This document shows, one piece after another, positions 1-9,047 of a stretch of 64,000 nucleotides of DNA. The translations under genes were made by a program, and so were the position numbers. The notes beneath the pieces were generated by a model. The model searched no databases and had not been told where the DNA came from. It saw only the letters and a list, made by a program, of their open reading frames with translations. The DNA is taken from contig NZ_CYGY02000011.1 in assembly GCF_900007165.1 (NCBI RefSeq), forward strand, positions 1 through 64,000, in the 5' to 3' direction. Within the stretch, counting starts at the first letter, position 1, and the number at the start of each line of letters is the position of its first letter. This DNA comes from Paraburkholderia piptadeniae (lineage in GTDB: Bacteria > Pseudomonadota > Gammaproteobacteria > Burkholderiales > Burkholderiaceae).

Positions 1-133
1 TTCGGGCGCAGGCGCAGGCGGTCATGGCGCAGGCGGTCACGGCGGAGGCGGGAACGGTGGGAACGGCGGAGGCGGGAACGGTGGGAACGGCGGAGGCGGG
101 AACGGCGGAAATGGCGGGGGCGGGTCAAGGTAA
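1..133 (+). CDS. C-terminus of a glycine-rich protein (5' end outside window)
   Basis: The reading frame beginning at base 2 is open from the window edge to a TAA at 131-133. It encodes almost only Gly with periodic Asn, Ala and His. The DNA from 41 to about 127 is a tandem array of a 24-bp unit: full units at 41-64, 65-88 and 89-112, then a partial unit, giving GGGGNGGN peptide repeats. Such tails occur on secreted or surface proteins and on PE_PGRS-like or RNA-binding proteins, so no function can be given from the tail alone. The overlapping open frame starting at base 24 has a frame-shifted Ala/Thr/Glu composition and is a shadow. Confidence 0.5.
   Translation, partial: SGAGAGGHGAGGHGGGGNGGNGGGGNGGNGGGGNGGNGGGGSR
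41..127 (+). repeat. 24-bp tandem repeat coding for GGGGNGGN
   Basis: Three full copies (41-64, 65-88, 89-112) and one partial copy of a 24-bp unit lie in tandem. The third copy differs from the first two by a few third-position or A/T changes. The unit length is a multiple of three, so copy-number change would lengthen or shorten the glycine-rich tail without breaking the frame. Confidence 0.8.
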
Positions 134-605
134 TCGGCCGCCTTGTTTTCTTTTCAGCCACCCTTTCGCGCAAGAGACGAAGGTCATGACGGCTACCGGA
201 CAGGTAGTCCCAATTGTATGGAACATGAAGCGTGAGATCCCTTGCGTATGTCCATCTCTCTAGCGGAAGCTCCGATGGCTGTATGCAGCCGGCCGCGCGT
301 TCGGGGCAACACTGCGAGGCGAATGTCAGCTGCCGAAGCGCATCGGCCATATGAGCGTCCATTTGCTCAGGAAGAGAAATGACGGGAACTGGCCCGATCG
401 CGGCCCAACTCCCGCCTGGTCCAGGAAATCCGCGAAGAACTAAAAAAAATCGCCTCACGAAAGGAGGCGATCTGGAAGAAACGTTTGGTTTCGCAGACTA
501 TCGGCATCACTACGCGGGGATGCGTATGCGTTGCGTGTTACCGGCGCTCTTTGCACCGCGCAATCCCTGGCGAACAAAAGCTCGCCCCTTGGCCGGTGCC
601 CAACC
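134..605. other. Intergenic stretch, no convincing gene
   Basis: About 470 bases lie between the glycine-rich protein and the 3' end of the minus-strand cluster. The short open frames here have no recognisable protein character. The only clear element is the intrinsic terminator at 441-471. Confidence 0.5.
441..471 (-). terminator. Intrinsic terminator of the 606-10463 cluster
   Basis: On the minus strand an 8-bp perfect stem (arms 449-456 and 464-471, 7-nt loop) is followed by eight consecutive T residues (442-449 region read in reverse). It lies about 135 nt downstream of the last stop codon of the cluster, at 606, and is a textbook rho-independent terminator. Confidence 0.85.
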
Positions 606-1790
606 CTAATTGCGTATCGTCTGGATGAACCACTCGCGCGGCAACGTCACGCCGACGCCCTGTCTGACCGCCTCACGGTACACATGTCCGCCGACGGCCG
701 CGAACTGTACGCCCCAGTTGCCCACCGTGTAGTAAAACGTGACCTGCTCCGCGCTCGTGCGGCCCGGCGCGCGACCCGTGATCACATCGCTATAGACAGG
801 CCAGCCGCTCGTATCGACGCGCTCTCCGCGCGAAACGGGCAGCCGTCGCCGTTCGTCGACGCTACCGCCGACGAACGCATTCGGGCTTCCCGAAACATGC
901 TGGCTGAAGCGCTCGCTCTCCGCCAACGGCAGGCGCTCGCGACCCTGCGCAATCGCGACGTCGAAGCGCCGCGCGACGCTTGCATCGAACTCGCGCGGCG
1001 TCAACGCGACCACATGCATCCCCGGTTCGAGCCACGCGGCGTCGAGCACGGGCGACATGCTGTCCGTGCAGGTCGCGACGATATCCGCACCGCGAACCGC
1101 ATCGCGAGCGCTATCCACGGCTTCGATGTCGATCTGCAATCTGTCCGCCATCGCGCGAGCAAAGCGTCGCCGGTTCTCTTCGCGTCGGCTATACACGCGC
1201 ACGCGGCGAATCTCGCGCACGCAGCACAGCGCATCGAGAAACGTTTCGGCCATGCCGCCCGAGCCGATCATGCCGACGGTATGCGCATCTTCGCGCGCGA
1301 GCAGACGCGTGCCGAGCCCCGCAGCGCCGCCGACGCGCATATGCTGCAAATGACCGTCGTTGATGATCGCGAGCGGGGCGCCGTTCTCGGTGCTGAAGAG
1401 AATCACGAGCCCGCAGTACGTGCCCGGCTCGATGCAGTACTTCTGCTCGCTGCCCACGCGATGCGAACCCGACTGATCGGCTCCATCGTCGCGAGGCCAC
1501 ACCATCACGTCCGACTTCAGCCGCACCGCTAGAATGCCGTCCGTCGCGCCATCGACGGAACCGAAACGGTAGTAGCCATCGTCGCGCGAGGTCGGCACAT
1601 AGGTATCGAAGCGCGGGCGGCCGATCGACGCGCCGGCCGGCAGTCCCGCAAACGCCCGCGCCTGCGCGTCGATGCAGTCGCGCATCGTCAGCAGACGCGC
1701 GACGCATTCGTTGTCCAGCAGCAGCACCGAGAAGCGCCCTCCGCTAACGCGTTCAGCGAGCGACGAGGCGCGCTGCGCCTTCGCCCGCAA
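606..1790 (-). CDS. Ornithine cyclodeaminase / mu-crystallin family protein
   Basis: The 394-residue product belongs to the OCD/mu-crystallin family of NAD(P)-dependent enzymes. The family includes ornithine cyclodeaminase, ketimine reductases, alanine dehydrogenase of the OCD type and SbnB-type amino-dicarboxylate dehydrogenases. The nucleotide-binding GMIGSGGMAETF glycine motif and the preceding LLAREDAHTV segment are clear, and an RLKSD lysine segment lies upstream as in the family. It is longer than the usual 315-350 residues, partly because the first ~20 residues overlap the upstream FAD gene by 38 nt; the true start may lie a little further in. It is the last gene of a seven-gene minus-strand cluster. 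The exact substrate cannot be read from sequence; a cyclic imine or N-linked amino-acid substrate is an inference from family and context. Confidence 0.8.
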   Translation of the reverse strand: MRAKAQRASSLAERVSGGRFSVLLLDNECVARLLTMRDCIDAQARAFAGLPAGASIGRPRFDTYVPTSRDDGYYRFGSVDGATDGILAVRLKSDVMVWPRDDGADQSGSHRVGSEQKYCIEPGTYCGLVILFSTENGAPLAIINDGHLQHMRVGGAAGLGTRLLAREDAHTVGMIGSGGMAETFLDALCCVREIRRVRVYSRREENRRRFARAMADRLQIDIEAVDSARDAVRGADIVATCTDSMSPVLDAAWLEPGMHVVALTPREFDASVARRFDVAIAQGRERLPLAESERFSQHVSGSPNAFVGGSVDERRRLPVSRGERVDTSGWPVYSDVITGRAPGRTSAEQVTFYYTVGNWGVQFAAVGGHVYREAVRQGVGVTLPREWFIQTIRN

Positions 1791-3252
1791 GCCTTCCGAA
1801 CACTACGCCAGCGACCAGTCCCGTGCCGCTGCCGTAGTTGTGATAGTAGAGACCGCCGACGATTTCGCCCGCCGCGTAAAGCCCCGGAATCGGCGCACCC
1901 GAAACGTCGAGCACTTCCGCGTCCGTCGATACCTTCAGCCCGCCGAACGTGAACGTCACGCCTGTCGTCACGCCATATGCCTCGTAAGGCGGCGTATCGA
2001 GCCGGTTCGCCCAGTTGGTCTTGTCGATCGCGAGCCCGCGCGTGCGCAAGCCGTCGTGCACGTTGGGATTGAACGGCACGTCGGGACGCTCGGCGGCGTT
2101 GTACGCGCGCACCGTGCGCAGAAAACCTTCCGGGTCGACACCCGTCAACTTCTGCGCGAGTTCTTCGAGCGTATTCGCCGTCTCCTTCGTAATGCGCGCA
2201 ATGCGGTATTCGTCGCGCAACAGCTTCACCACTTTCTGATCGAAGATCTGCCATGCGAACAGGCCCGGCTGGCGAAGCACTTCGTGGCCGTACTTCGCAT
2301 ACGTGAAGCTGTGAAAGTCGAGCCCTTCGTCGAGAAAGCGTTCGCCCTTCGCGTTCACCAGAATCCCGAACGGATAGTTGTGCTTCTGGAAGCGATCGCC
2401 GACCGTCAGATCGCCATACTCGGGTGCGTTCATGTCCCACTGCACCGCGTGCGCGCCGGACCAGTGGCCCGTCACGGCCGCTCCGATCTCCATCGCCATC
2501 CGATGACCCCAGCCCGTGTTGTAACGCGTGCCGCGCACTTTCGCGAGATCCCAGTTCGGACCGAGATAGCGGGCGCGCATCTCCGGGTTCGACTCGAAGC
2601 CACCGCACGCGAGCACGACAGCCTTCGCGCGGATTTCGACGGGACGTCCGCGATGCAACGCGCGCACGCCTTCGATACGTCCGTCGCCATACAGGAGCCC
2701 CGTCGCCTGCGTCTGATAAACGACGCCGACTTCCGCGCGCTTGAGCGCCTCGTGCAGCGTTTCGACGAGATGCGTCCCGCCGCCGAGGATATGGCATGCA
2801 AGACCACCCCAAAAGCGAAACTTGCCTTCGACGCGAAACGCCTGGCGTCCGAGCGCCGGCTGAAATCGCACGCCATGCCGCTTGAGCCACAGCGCGGCGT
2901 CATAGCTGTTGCCGATCAGCACTTCCGTGAGGTCCGGGTCGGCGCGATATTCCGTCAGGCGGCCGACGTCGTCGAAATACTGCTCGCGCGTATAGGTGCC
3001 GAAATCGATGTTCGGCAAATCGAGTTCGGCAATGTCGGGCGCGAGCTTCAGCAAGTCGTCGACCGACTCGTAGACGAAACGGAACGCGCCGCCCGTGAAT
3101 GCCGAGTTGCCGCCACGCGCATTCTCGGGCGCGCTTTCGAGCATCGCGACGCGGCGCGCGCCGCCTTCGCGCGCGGCCAGTGCCGCGTTCGCGGCGGCAT
3201 TGCCGGCGCCGATCACGAGGACGTCGATATCGTTGAGTTCGTCGAGGGTCAT
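1753..3252 (-). CDS. FAD-dependent dehydrogenase, tricarballylate dehydrogenase (TcuA)-like
   Basis: This 499-residue flavoprotein has an N-terminal Rossmann FAD motif (VLVIGAGNAAANAALAA, about residues 11-27). It also has the fumarate-reductase/succinate-dehydrogenase flavoprotein architecture, ending in a GLYAAGEIVGG...GSGTGLVAGVVFGRLAG segment that closes the FAD site. The pattern best fits soluble TcuA-like or KsdD/fumarate-reductase-type enzymes that desaturate a carboxylic acid without a Fe-S subunit. The ATG at 3252 was chosen because GGGAG lies about 9 nt upstream; a longer open frame upstream reads through the MFS gene in another frame. It sits 23 nt after the MFS gene and overlaps the OCD gene, so co-transcription is very likely. 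The substrate is unknown; a tricarboxylate-like acid is an inference. Confidence 0.82.
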   Translation of the reverse strand: MTLDELNDIDVLVIGAGNAAANAALAAREGGARRVAMLESAPENARGGNSAFTGGAFRFVYESVDDLLKLAPDIAELDLPNIDFGTYTREQYFDDVGRLTEYRADPDLTEVLIGNSYDAALWLKRHGVRFQPALGRQAFRVEGKFRFWGGLACHILGGGTHLVETLHEALKRAEVGVVYQTQATGLLYGDGRIEGVRALHRGRPVEIRAKAVVLACGGFESNPEMRARYLGPNWDLAKVRGTRYNTGWGHRMAMEIGAAVTGHWSGAHAVQWDMNAPEYGDLTVGDRFQKHNYPFGILVNAKGERFLDEGLDFHSFTYAKYGHEVLRQPGLFAWQIFDQKVVKLLRDEYRIARITKETANTLEELAQKLTGVDPEGFLRTVRAYNAAERPDVPFNPNVHDGLRTRGLAIDKTNWANRLDTPPYEAYGVTTGVTFTFGGLKVSTDAEVLDVSGAPIPGLYAAGEIVGGLYYHNYGSGTGLVAGVVFGRLAGEGAARLVAR

Positions 3253-3275
3253 CAGTAGGGTCTCCCGTTGCGTAG

Positions 3276-4673
3276 TCAGCGGCGTGGATAGTCGGCGAGC
3301 GGCTGCAGCGAGGCGTCGCCGGTTGCGTTCGGATCGACGGCGGGGCTCAGCGTTTCGAGGCTGCGGCCCGTCGTGCGCGGACCGAACACCAATGTGATCA
3401 GCGCGGTGAGCGTCCACGCGCCCGCGATGTACATGAACACCGTCACATAGCCATAGCTGGTGTAGATCGCGGCGATCACGAAGGCGTTCGCCACGTTGGC
3501 AACGCGGCCTGCGCCATACGTCAGGCCCGTCGCGCTGTTGCGCACGCCAGTCGGAAACTGCTCGGGCGTGTACGAGTACAGCAGCGTCGCGAAGGTCTGC
3601 GTCAACATGCCGACTGCGAAACCGAACGTGACGATCAGGATCGGCTGGAAACTCAGGCCGTACAGCAAGCCGAAGCACGCGATCAGAAACGCGACGAGTG
3701 CGATCAGATGCTTGCGCTCGAAGCGATCCGCGAACGCAACGGCGAGCAATGCGCCAAGCGGCGCGCCGACATTGATCAGCGTGAAGTACGTGAGGCTGCG
3801 CGCGACCGTGATGCCGTGATGCACGAGCAGCGTCGGCACCCACGCTTCGAAGCCGTAGAAGCCGATGGTCTGCAGCAGCCAGATTGCGCACAGCGTGAGC
3901 GTGCGGCGACGGTAGGTGCTGTTGAACATCGCGGTCCACGGCTCGCGCGCTTCGGGCGCGCGCACAGCCACGGCGGGCGATGAGAGCGTATGGCCTTCGG
4001 CCGCCACGCGCGCTTCCATTGCGGCGATCGCAGCTTCGGCGTCGTCGAACCGGCCGGCGCGAGCGCTCCAGCGCGGCGATTCGGGCAAGCGCCGCACGAT
4101 CAGCGGAAACACGATGCCGAGCGAGCCCCATACGAACACCCAGCGCCAGCCGTCCGGCCCGAACGGAACGACGAGCCGCGCAACGAGATTCGTCAACGGA
4201 ATCGCGCACAGGTTGATCACCATCGCCCACGATTGCCACGTGCCGCGCGATTTCGCAGGAAACAGCTCGGCGATGTATGTCATCACCGTCACCATGCCCG
4301 CCGAAATCCCGAAGCCCGTCACCACGCGCGCCGCGAACAGATACGGAACGCCCGGCACGAGCGCGGTCGCGAGCGAGCCAAGCGACGAGATCAGCACGAA
4401 CACAGTCAGCGAGCGCCGCCGCCCCATGCGGTCCGACAGCATGCCGCCCAACGTAGCCCCGAAGAACATGCCGATAAAGCTCGCGGACGTGATCAGCGCG
4501 ATTTCATTGATCGCGATATGCCAATGCCGGATCAGCGCGGGCGCAGCCGAAGCAAACGTGTTGATATCGCAGCTGTCGAAAAACAGCGGGATCGCAAACA
4601 GCAGCATCCATTCGCGATGCATCCGCGAGTTCGGCAAACGGTCGACGCGCGCGGCGACGATTGAATCGTTCAT
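3276..4673 (-). CDS. MFS transporter (organic acid type)
   Basis: The 465-residue protein has about twelve hydrophobic segments. The MFS signature DRMGRRRSL lies in the first intracellular loop, and PESPRW follows TM6 as in sugar/organic-acid porters. The start at 4673 is set by GGAGAC 4 nt upstream; an in-frame extension to 4751 lacks a better ribosome site. It is located immediately upstream of the FAD dehydrogenase in the same operon, so it probably imports the substrate, or an intermediate, of the cluster. The cluster contains a second, unrelated MFS protein at 7539-8888. Confidence 0.82.
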   Translation of the reverse strand: MNDSIVAARVDRLPNSRMHREWMLLFAIPLFFDSCDINTFASAAPALIRHWHIAINEIALITSASFIGMFFGATLGGMLSDRMGRRRSLTVFVLISSLGSLATALVPGVPYLFAARVVTGFGISAGMVTVMTYIAELFPAKSRGTWQSWAMVINLCAIPLTNLVARLVVPFGPDGWRWVFVWGSLGIVFPLIVRRLPESPRWSARAGRFDDAEAAIAAMEARVAAEGHTLSSPAVAVRAPEAREPWTAMFNSTYRRRTLTLCAIWLLQTIGFYGFEAWVPTLLVHHGITVARSLTYFTLINVGAPLGALLAVAFADRFERKHLIALVAFLIACFGLLYGLSFQPILIVTFGFAVGMLTQTFATLLYSYTPEQFPTGVRNSATGLTYGAGRVANVANAFVIAAIYTSYGYVTVFMYIAGAWTLTALITLVFGPRTTGRSLETLSPAVDPNATGDASLQPLADYPRR

Positions 4674-4764
4674 GCCTGTCTCCTTCGAATCCGCGCGTTC
4701 GTGGCCGCGCGATTTGCAATCGGGTGTGGTGCGGGACGGTGCGTTGCTCATCCGCTGGCGTGCT

Positions 4765-6135
4765 TCAATCGGGCTTCAAGCCGGCCTCCATCTGCGCAGT
4801 GAAACCGGCGATATCGTCGAGGCGCTCGACCTGCCACAGCGCGGCGAGCGCGCGCTCGCTCGCGTCTGTCGTCAGCGCGTGCGAGGCGCAATCGAGAAAC
4901 TTCGCTTCGATACGCTCGTCGGGCAGCGGATTCGCCGACGTGCGGCCCGCCGCGCGCGCGACGCGCTTCGACACGCGGCTCCCGTCGCGCAACTCGACGA
5001 CCACCTCCGCGCCGAAATGATCGGGCTGCCGGCCCGCGAGCGGATCGGGCTCGGCCGTCACTTTCTTCATCACGGCCTGGATCGCTGCATTCGCATACGC
5101 ATCGCCTTCGAAATCGGAGAGCACGACGCTACCTTGCGCAAGCGCTCTTGCGACGCAGTACTGCACGCTGAACTTCGCATCGAGCGCGCTCTTTGGCTGC
5201 GGACGATTCGTATGCCGCAAGCGGCGCGGATGCGTGCGCGAGATCACGCGCTCGACTTTCTCCGGCGTCAAGCCTTGCTCGGCGACGAGCATCAGCATCG
5301 CGTCGATGGCGGGATGCGTGCTGCCGCAACACGGGTATTGCTTGATCGCGATGCCCGGCTCCACGATATCGAGCGGATCGGCCCACGCGCGCATCGCCGC
5401 GTCGGCATCGTAGTTGCCCGCGCCGTTGTAGACATTGAAGAAGCCCTGGCGATGCTCGAACGCTTCGTCGCCGGCCGTGAAGCCTTCGCGCGCGAGCCAC
5501 GCTGCAATGAGCCCGTTGCGCGACGCGTGACCGACATGCAGCGGCTTCGTCATCGTGCCGAAGTTCGCTTTCACGCCCGACGCGAACGACGCAGCGATCG
5601 ACAGGGCCGTGGCCGTTTGCGATGCGTCGAGCCGCATCAGACGCGACGCCGCCGCGCACGCGCCGAATACGCCGAGCGTCGCGGTCGGATGCCAGCCCTT
5701 GTCGTAGTGATGGAAGTTCACCGCGTGCGCGAGCCGCGCCTGCGTTTCGAAGCCTGCGACATACGCGCTCACGAACTCACGGCCGCTTGCATGAACCTGC
5801 TCCGCCAGCGCGAAGAGCGCGGGCAGAATGGGCGCCGACGGATGACCGCCAAGCGTGTTGCTGCAATCGTCGAAGTCGAGCGCGTGCGCGGCCGTGCCGT
5901 TGACGAACGCTGCATCCGATGGCTTCATGCGCTCGCGTCGTCCGAACACCAGCGCGTCGCCCGCGGACGGCGACGCGACCGCATGCGCGAGACGCGTGCA
6001 ACGCTCGCTCGCGCCCGCAAGCGTCACGCCGACGGTATCGACGATGCCGATGCGCGCCCAGCGCAGCGCCTCGGGTGGCAGGTCCTCGAAACGGAATGCG
6101 GCGATCCTGTCGCCGAACCATCGGGCGATCGTCAT
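4765..6135 (-). CDS. MmgE/PrpD family protein (first of three)
   Basis: This 456-residue protein belongs to the MmgE/PrpD family, which includes 2-methylcitrate dehydratase PrpD, cis-aconitate decarboxylase and iminodisuccinate epimerase. Family hallmarks are the N-terminal helical bundle, HALDFDD around residue 90, the GWHPTATLGVFGA segment, KPLHVGHASRNGL and the CCGSTHPAID segment of the lid domain. Its ATG overlaps the TGA of the upstream paralogue (6132-6135), indicating translational coupling. It is not the PrpD of this organism's propionate pathway, because the window carries an AcnD/PrpF-type prp operon at 43305-49433. Reaction unknown; dehydration, decarboxylation or epimerisation of a polycarboxylate are all possible for the family. 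Confidence 0.82.
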   Translation of the reverse strand: MTIARWFGDRIAAFRFEDLPPEALRWARIGIVDTVGVTLAGASERCTRLAHAVASPSAGDALVFGRRERMKPSDAAFVNGTAAHALDFDDCSNTLGGHPSAPILPALFALAEQVHASGREFVSAYVAGFETQARLAHAVNFHHYDKGWHPTATLGVFGACAAASRLMRLDASQTATALSIAASFASGVKANFGTMTKPLHVGHASRNGLIAAWLAREGFTAGDEAFEHRQGFFNVYNGAGNYDADAAMRAWADPLDIVEPGIAIKQYPCCGSTHPAIDAMLMLVAEQGLTPEKVERVISRTHPRRLRHTNRPQPKSALDAKFSVQYCVARALAQGSVVLSDFEGDAYANAAIQAVMKKVTAEPDPLAGRQPDHFGAEVVVELRDGSRVSKRVARAAGRTSANPLPDERIEAKFLDCASHALTTDASERALAALWQVERLDDIAGFTAQMEAGLKPD

Positions 6136-7532
6136 GCGTGTGCTCCTTGCAGCCGTGACGCTGCGGCGTCGAGCCAGTGAAGATCCGCTTCCTCTTCGAT
6201 ACGATCGAGGCGGTCGAACAGCGGCGCGGCCGCAGTGTCGAGCGTGCGCGTCATCCGCATGAATTTCGCGCGCAACTGCTCGCGCGAAAGCGGTGTACTC
6301 GGGCAGCCCGGAAAATCCGCGCGCGCTTCTTCGTAGCACGTGCCGTTGTCGAGCGTGATGCGCGTCTTCGTCGACAGCCCTTGCGCATCGGTTGCGACGA
6401 CGCTCACGCGCTGCGCCAGTTCGCCGACGGCGGGATCGTCGAGCAGCCGTTTGCCGAAGGTCGCGGGGTCGTCGGCGTCGTGCAGTAACGCAGCAGCGAC
6501 ACAGTACGGCACGCTGTACTGCGCGAGCGTCGAATCGGCCGGCGACTTGATGTCGTGATTCGCGGCGAGCCGCGCCGCGCCCTCGATGTGAATCGATGCG
6601 ATGCGACGCGCGTCGATATCGTGCGCGGCACGCAGACGCTGCGCCGCATAAACGGGCGTGTGCGCGACGATATGGCACGCGTAGCGCTTCAGGCAGAGCG
6701 TCGGCGTTTCGTAGCGCGTGCCGAGACCGTCCGTCAACAGCGCAAGGTCGGAGCGCTCGCAATAGGCGTGCAGAAAACCGTAGCGCCCTTCGAGCACGCT
6801 CGATGGGCCGTCGAAACCTGCACGCGCGAGTTGCACGGCGACGATACCCGCCTGCGCCGCGCGCCCCAGATGCATGCGCTTGACGAGGCCGCCATCGCCC
6901 GCCTTCGCGAATTCGAGCAGCCCGCCGCCCAGCGAACCCGCGATGCCGAGCGCGCGCCGCAGCGTCTCGCTGTCGACGCCTGCCAGCTTGCCCGCGGCGA
7001 TTGCCGCGCCGAACGGGCCCGTCAGACCCGGCGCGTGGAATCCGCGCGCTTCCGCCGAATGCTTCGTCGCCGCGCCGATCCGGAACAGCACTTCGATGCC
7101 CGCCACGAGCGCGCTCAGTACATCGCGTCCCGATGCACCCGATATCTGCGCAACGGCCAGCGCCGGCGGCACGAGCACCGCGCCGGGATGAACACCCGCG
7201 CCGGGCTGCCGCAGACTGTCGAGCTCGGCGGCATGCACGAGCACGCCGCCCGCGAAGGCCGCCGCTTCGGCGCCATAGCGCGCATCGGCGATGCCGGGGA
7301 CGGCGCACGGTCCCGGCGCCGCATCCGCGAGATAGCGGCGCACGGCTTCGCCCGCGGCGACTTCATGACCATAGACGGCCGCGCCGACTGCATCGATCAG
7401 GCAATCCTTCGCGAGCCGCACGACATCGGCGGGCAATGCTTCGTATCGCAAGCCGTGAGCGTAGTCCGCGAGCGCGTGTGCGGCCGTCGTCGTCGATTCG
7501 TGCATCGTGTCGTCTCGTTGCGTGCTTTGCAT
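6132..7532 (-). CDS. MmgE/PrpD family protein (second of three)
   Basis: The 466-residue MmgE/PrpD-family protein has the expected AAELDS, GVHPGAVLVPPALA, KRMHLGRAAQAG and KRYACHIVAHTP segments. It differs strongly from its two neighbours, so the three are not recent duplicates. The start at 7532 lies 6 nt after the stop of the upstream MFS gene. A second ATG at 7505 is possible and would remove nine residues. Its stop codon overlaps the start of the next paralogue by 4 nt, which suggests that the two are made together and perhaps act on successive intermediates or form a heteromer (inference). Confidence 0.8.
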   Translation of the reverse strand: MQSTQRDDTMHESTTTAAHALADYAHGLRYEALPADVVRLAKDCLIDAVGAAVYGHEVAAGEAVRRYLADAAPGPCAVPGIADARYGAEAAAFAGGVLVHAAELDSLRQPGAGVHPGAVLVPPALAVAQISGASGRDVLSALVAGIEVLFRIGAATKHSAEARGFHAPGLTGPFGAAIAAGKLAGVDSETLRRALGIAGSLGGGLLEFAKAGDGGLVKRMHLGRAAQAGIVAVQLARAGFDGPSSVLEGRYGFLHAYCERSDLALLTDGLGTRYETPTLCLKRYACHIVAHTPVYAAQRLRAAHDIDARRIASIHIEGAARLAANHDIKSPADSTLAQYSVPYCVAAALLHDADDPATFGKRLLDDPAVGELAQRVSVVATDAQGLSTKTRITLDNGTCYEEARADFPGCPSTPLSREQLRAKFMRMTRTLDTAAAPLFDRLDRIEEEADLHWLDAAASRLQGAHA

Positions 7533-7538
7533 GTCCCG

Positions 7539-8888
7539 TCAGCCTCGCGCTTCTTCGTCGATGACGGAGCGATGGCGCGTCTCCGGCATCAGCAGATAGG
7601 TGACGAGCGATATGGCCGCGCACGCGCTCACGTAGTAGAAGAACCACGACTCATGACCCGCGTGCTTGAACTTCAACGCGAGGTATTCGGTCGTGCCGCC
7701 CATCACCGACGACACCACCGCAAACGGCAAACCGACGCCGAGCGCGCGCAGCTTCGCCGGAAAGAGCTCCGACTTCACGAGCCAATGTATCGACGAGAAG
7801 CCGCTCAGAATGCCGAGCGCCGCGAGGTTCAGCGCGAACGCCGCCCATACGCTGTGTGTCGTGCCGAGCGCATGCATCAACGGCACCGTGCAGAACGTGC
7901 CGCCGATACCGAAGATCAGCATGACAGGACGCCTGCCGACGGCATCCGATAGCAGTCCATAGAGCGGCTGAAAACACATATAAATGACGAGCGCGACCGT
8001 GGTGATCAGCGTCGCCGTATCGCGGCTGAAGCCCGTCGTGTTGACCATGTACTTCTGCAGGTAGATCGTGAACGTATAGAACGCGACCGTGCCGCCGATG
8101 CTGATGCCGATCGTCCACAGCGTCTGCATGCGATGGCGGATCAGCAATGCAACGAGACTGCCGCGCTCTGCTTCGCCGCGCTGCTTGCCCGCCGTGAGCG
8201 CATCGGCACGCTCGAACGCATCGGTTTCCGCGATGCCGCGCCTCAGGTACAGCGCGAATACCGCGAGCGCGCCGCCGATCGCAAACGGAATGCGCCAGCC
8301 CCAGTCTTCGAGTTGTGCGGGCGACAGCACGAGCCGCTGAAGCAGGAGCATCAGCGCGAGCGCGACGAGCTGACCCATCACGACCGTTACCTGCACGAAG
8401 CCGACGAAGAAGCCGCGCCGCCCCGCAGGCGCCATCTCGCTGAGATACGTCGCGCTGGTGCCCGCCTCGCCGCCCATGCTGAAGCCTTGCAGCAGCCGCG
8501 CGCAGATGAGCACACCAGGCGCGGCGACACCAATCGTCGCGTAGGTCGGCGTGAGCGCGATGATCAGTGAGCCGACGCTCATCATCGCCACCGATACGCT
8601 CAGTGCGACACGCCGTCCGTGCCGGTCCGCGAGCGCGCCGATCGCCCAGCTGCCGAGCGGCCGCACCACATAGCCGATCGCGGCGACAGCGGCGGCGTTC
8701 AGTAATTGCGCCGTCTGATTGCCACCCGGAAAGAATGCCTTGCTGAAGTAGATCGAGAAGATCGAGTACGCGAGAAAGTCGTACCACTCGATCACGTTGC
8801 CCGCGCTGCCGCCGATGATCGAGCGCAGGCGTTCCCGCCGCCCGGCGAGCGAAGCCCGTAGCGACAGATCGTGAGGCGTTGCGGCCAT
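7539..8888 (-). CDS. MFS transporter, metabolite:H+ symporter (MHS/ProP-like)
   Basis: The product (about 449 residues from the ATG at 8888) is an MHS-family member. It shows the typical N-terminal GNVIEWYDF motif, ADRHGRRVALSVS in loop 2-3 and FSMGGEAGTSATYLSE in TM5. These symporters carry citrate, alpha-ketoglutarate, shikimate, proline and related acids with protons. The ATG at 8888 is preceded by AGGGG at a suitable distance; an in-frame GTG at 8909 is an alternative. It is followed 6 nt later by the MmgE/PrpD gene at 7532, so it is likely the importer for the pathway substrate. Confidence 0.84.
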   Translation of the reverse strand: MAATPHDLSLRASLAGRRERLRSIIGGSAGNVIEWYDFLAYSIFSIYFSKAFFPGGNQTAQLLNAAAVAAIGYVVRPLGSWAIGALADRHGRRVALSVSVAMMSVGSLIIALTPTYATIGVAAPGVLICARLLQGFSMGGEAGTSATYLSEMAPAGRRGFFVGFVQVTVVMGQLVALALMLLLQRLVLSPAQLEDWGWRIPFAIGGALAVFALYLRRGIAETDAFERADALTAGKQRGEAERGSLVALLIRHRMQTLWTIGISIGGTVAFYTFTIYLQKYMVNTTGFSRDTATLITTVALVIYMCFQPLYGLLSDAVGRRPVMLIFGIGGTFCTVPLMHALGTTHSVWAAFALNLAALGILSGFSSIHWLVKSELFPAKLRALGVGLPFAVVSSVMGGTTEYLALKFKHAGHESWFFYYVSACAAISLVTYLLMPETRHRSVIDEEARG

Positions 8889-9047
8889 CCTGTGTCCCCT
8901 TGCGGCCACCCGGCCGCTCTTGTCTGGTGCCTGGATTGCTGCTTTGCTACTTTCCTGCCTGCCGTGCTGCTGTCACGCGGTCGCGAGTGGTGCGTGCAGT
9001 TGCGTGCTGTTGCGTGCAATGTGCTCGCGCGTGATGTTCTCGCGGCG

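Noticed and set aside
531..1532. 333-residue plus-strand open frame opposite the OCD gene
   Set aside because: Arg/Ala/His-rich composition of an antisense shadow; the minus strand encodes a clear OCD-family protein with cofactor motifs.
1672..3258. 528-residue plus-strand frame
   Set aside because: Exactly antisense to the FAD dehydrogenase, no motifs, Arg/Ala-rich; a high-GC shadow.
3916..6180. 754-residue plus-strand frame
   Set aside because: Spans two real minus-strand genes in antisense and shows no domain; shadow of codon bias.
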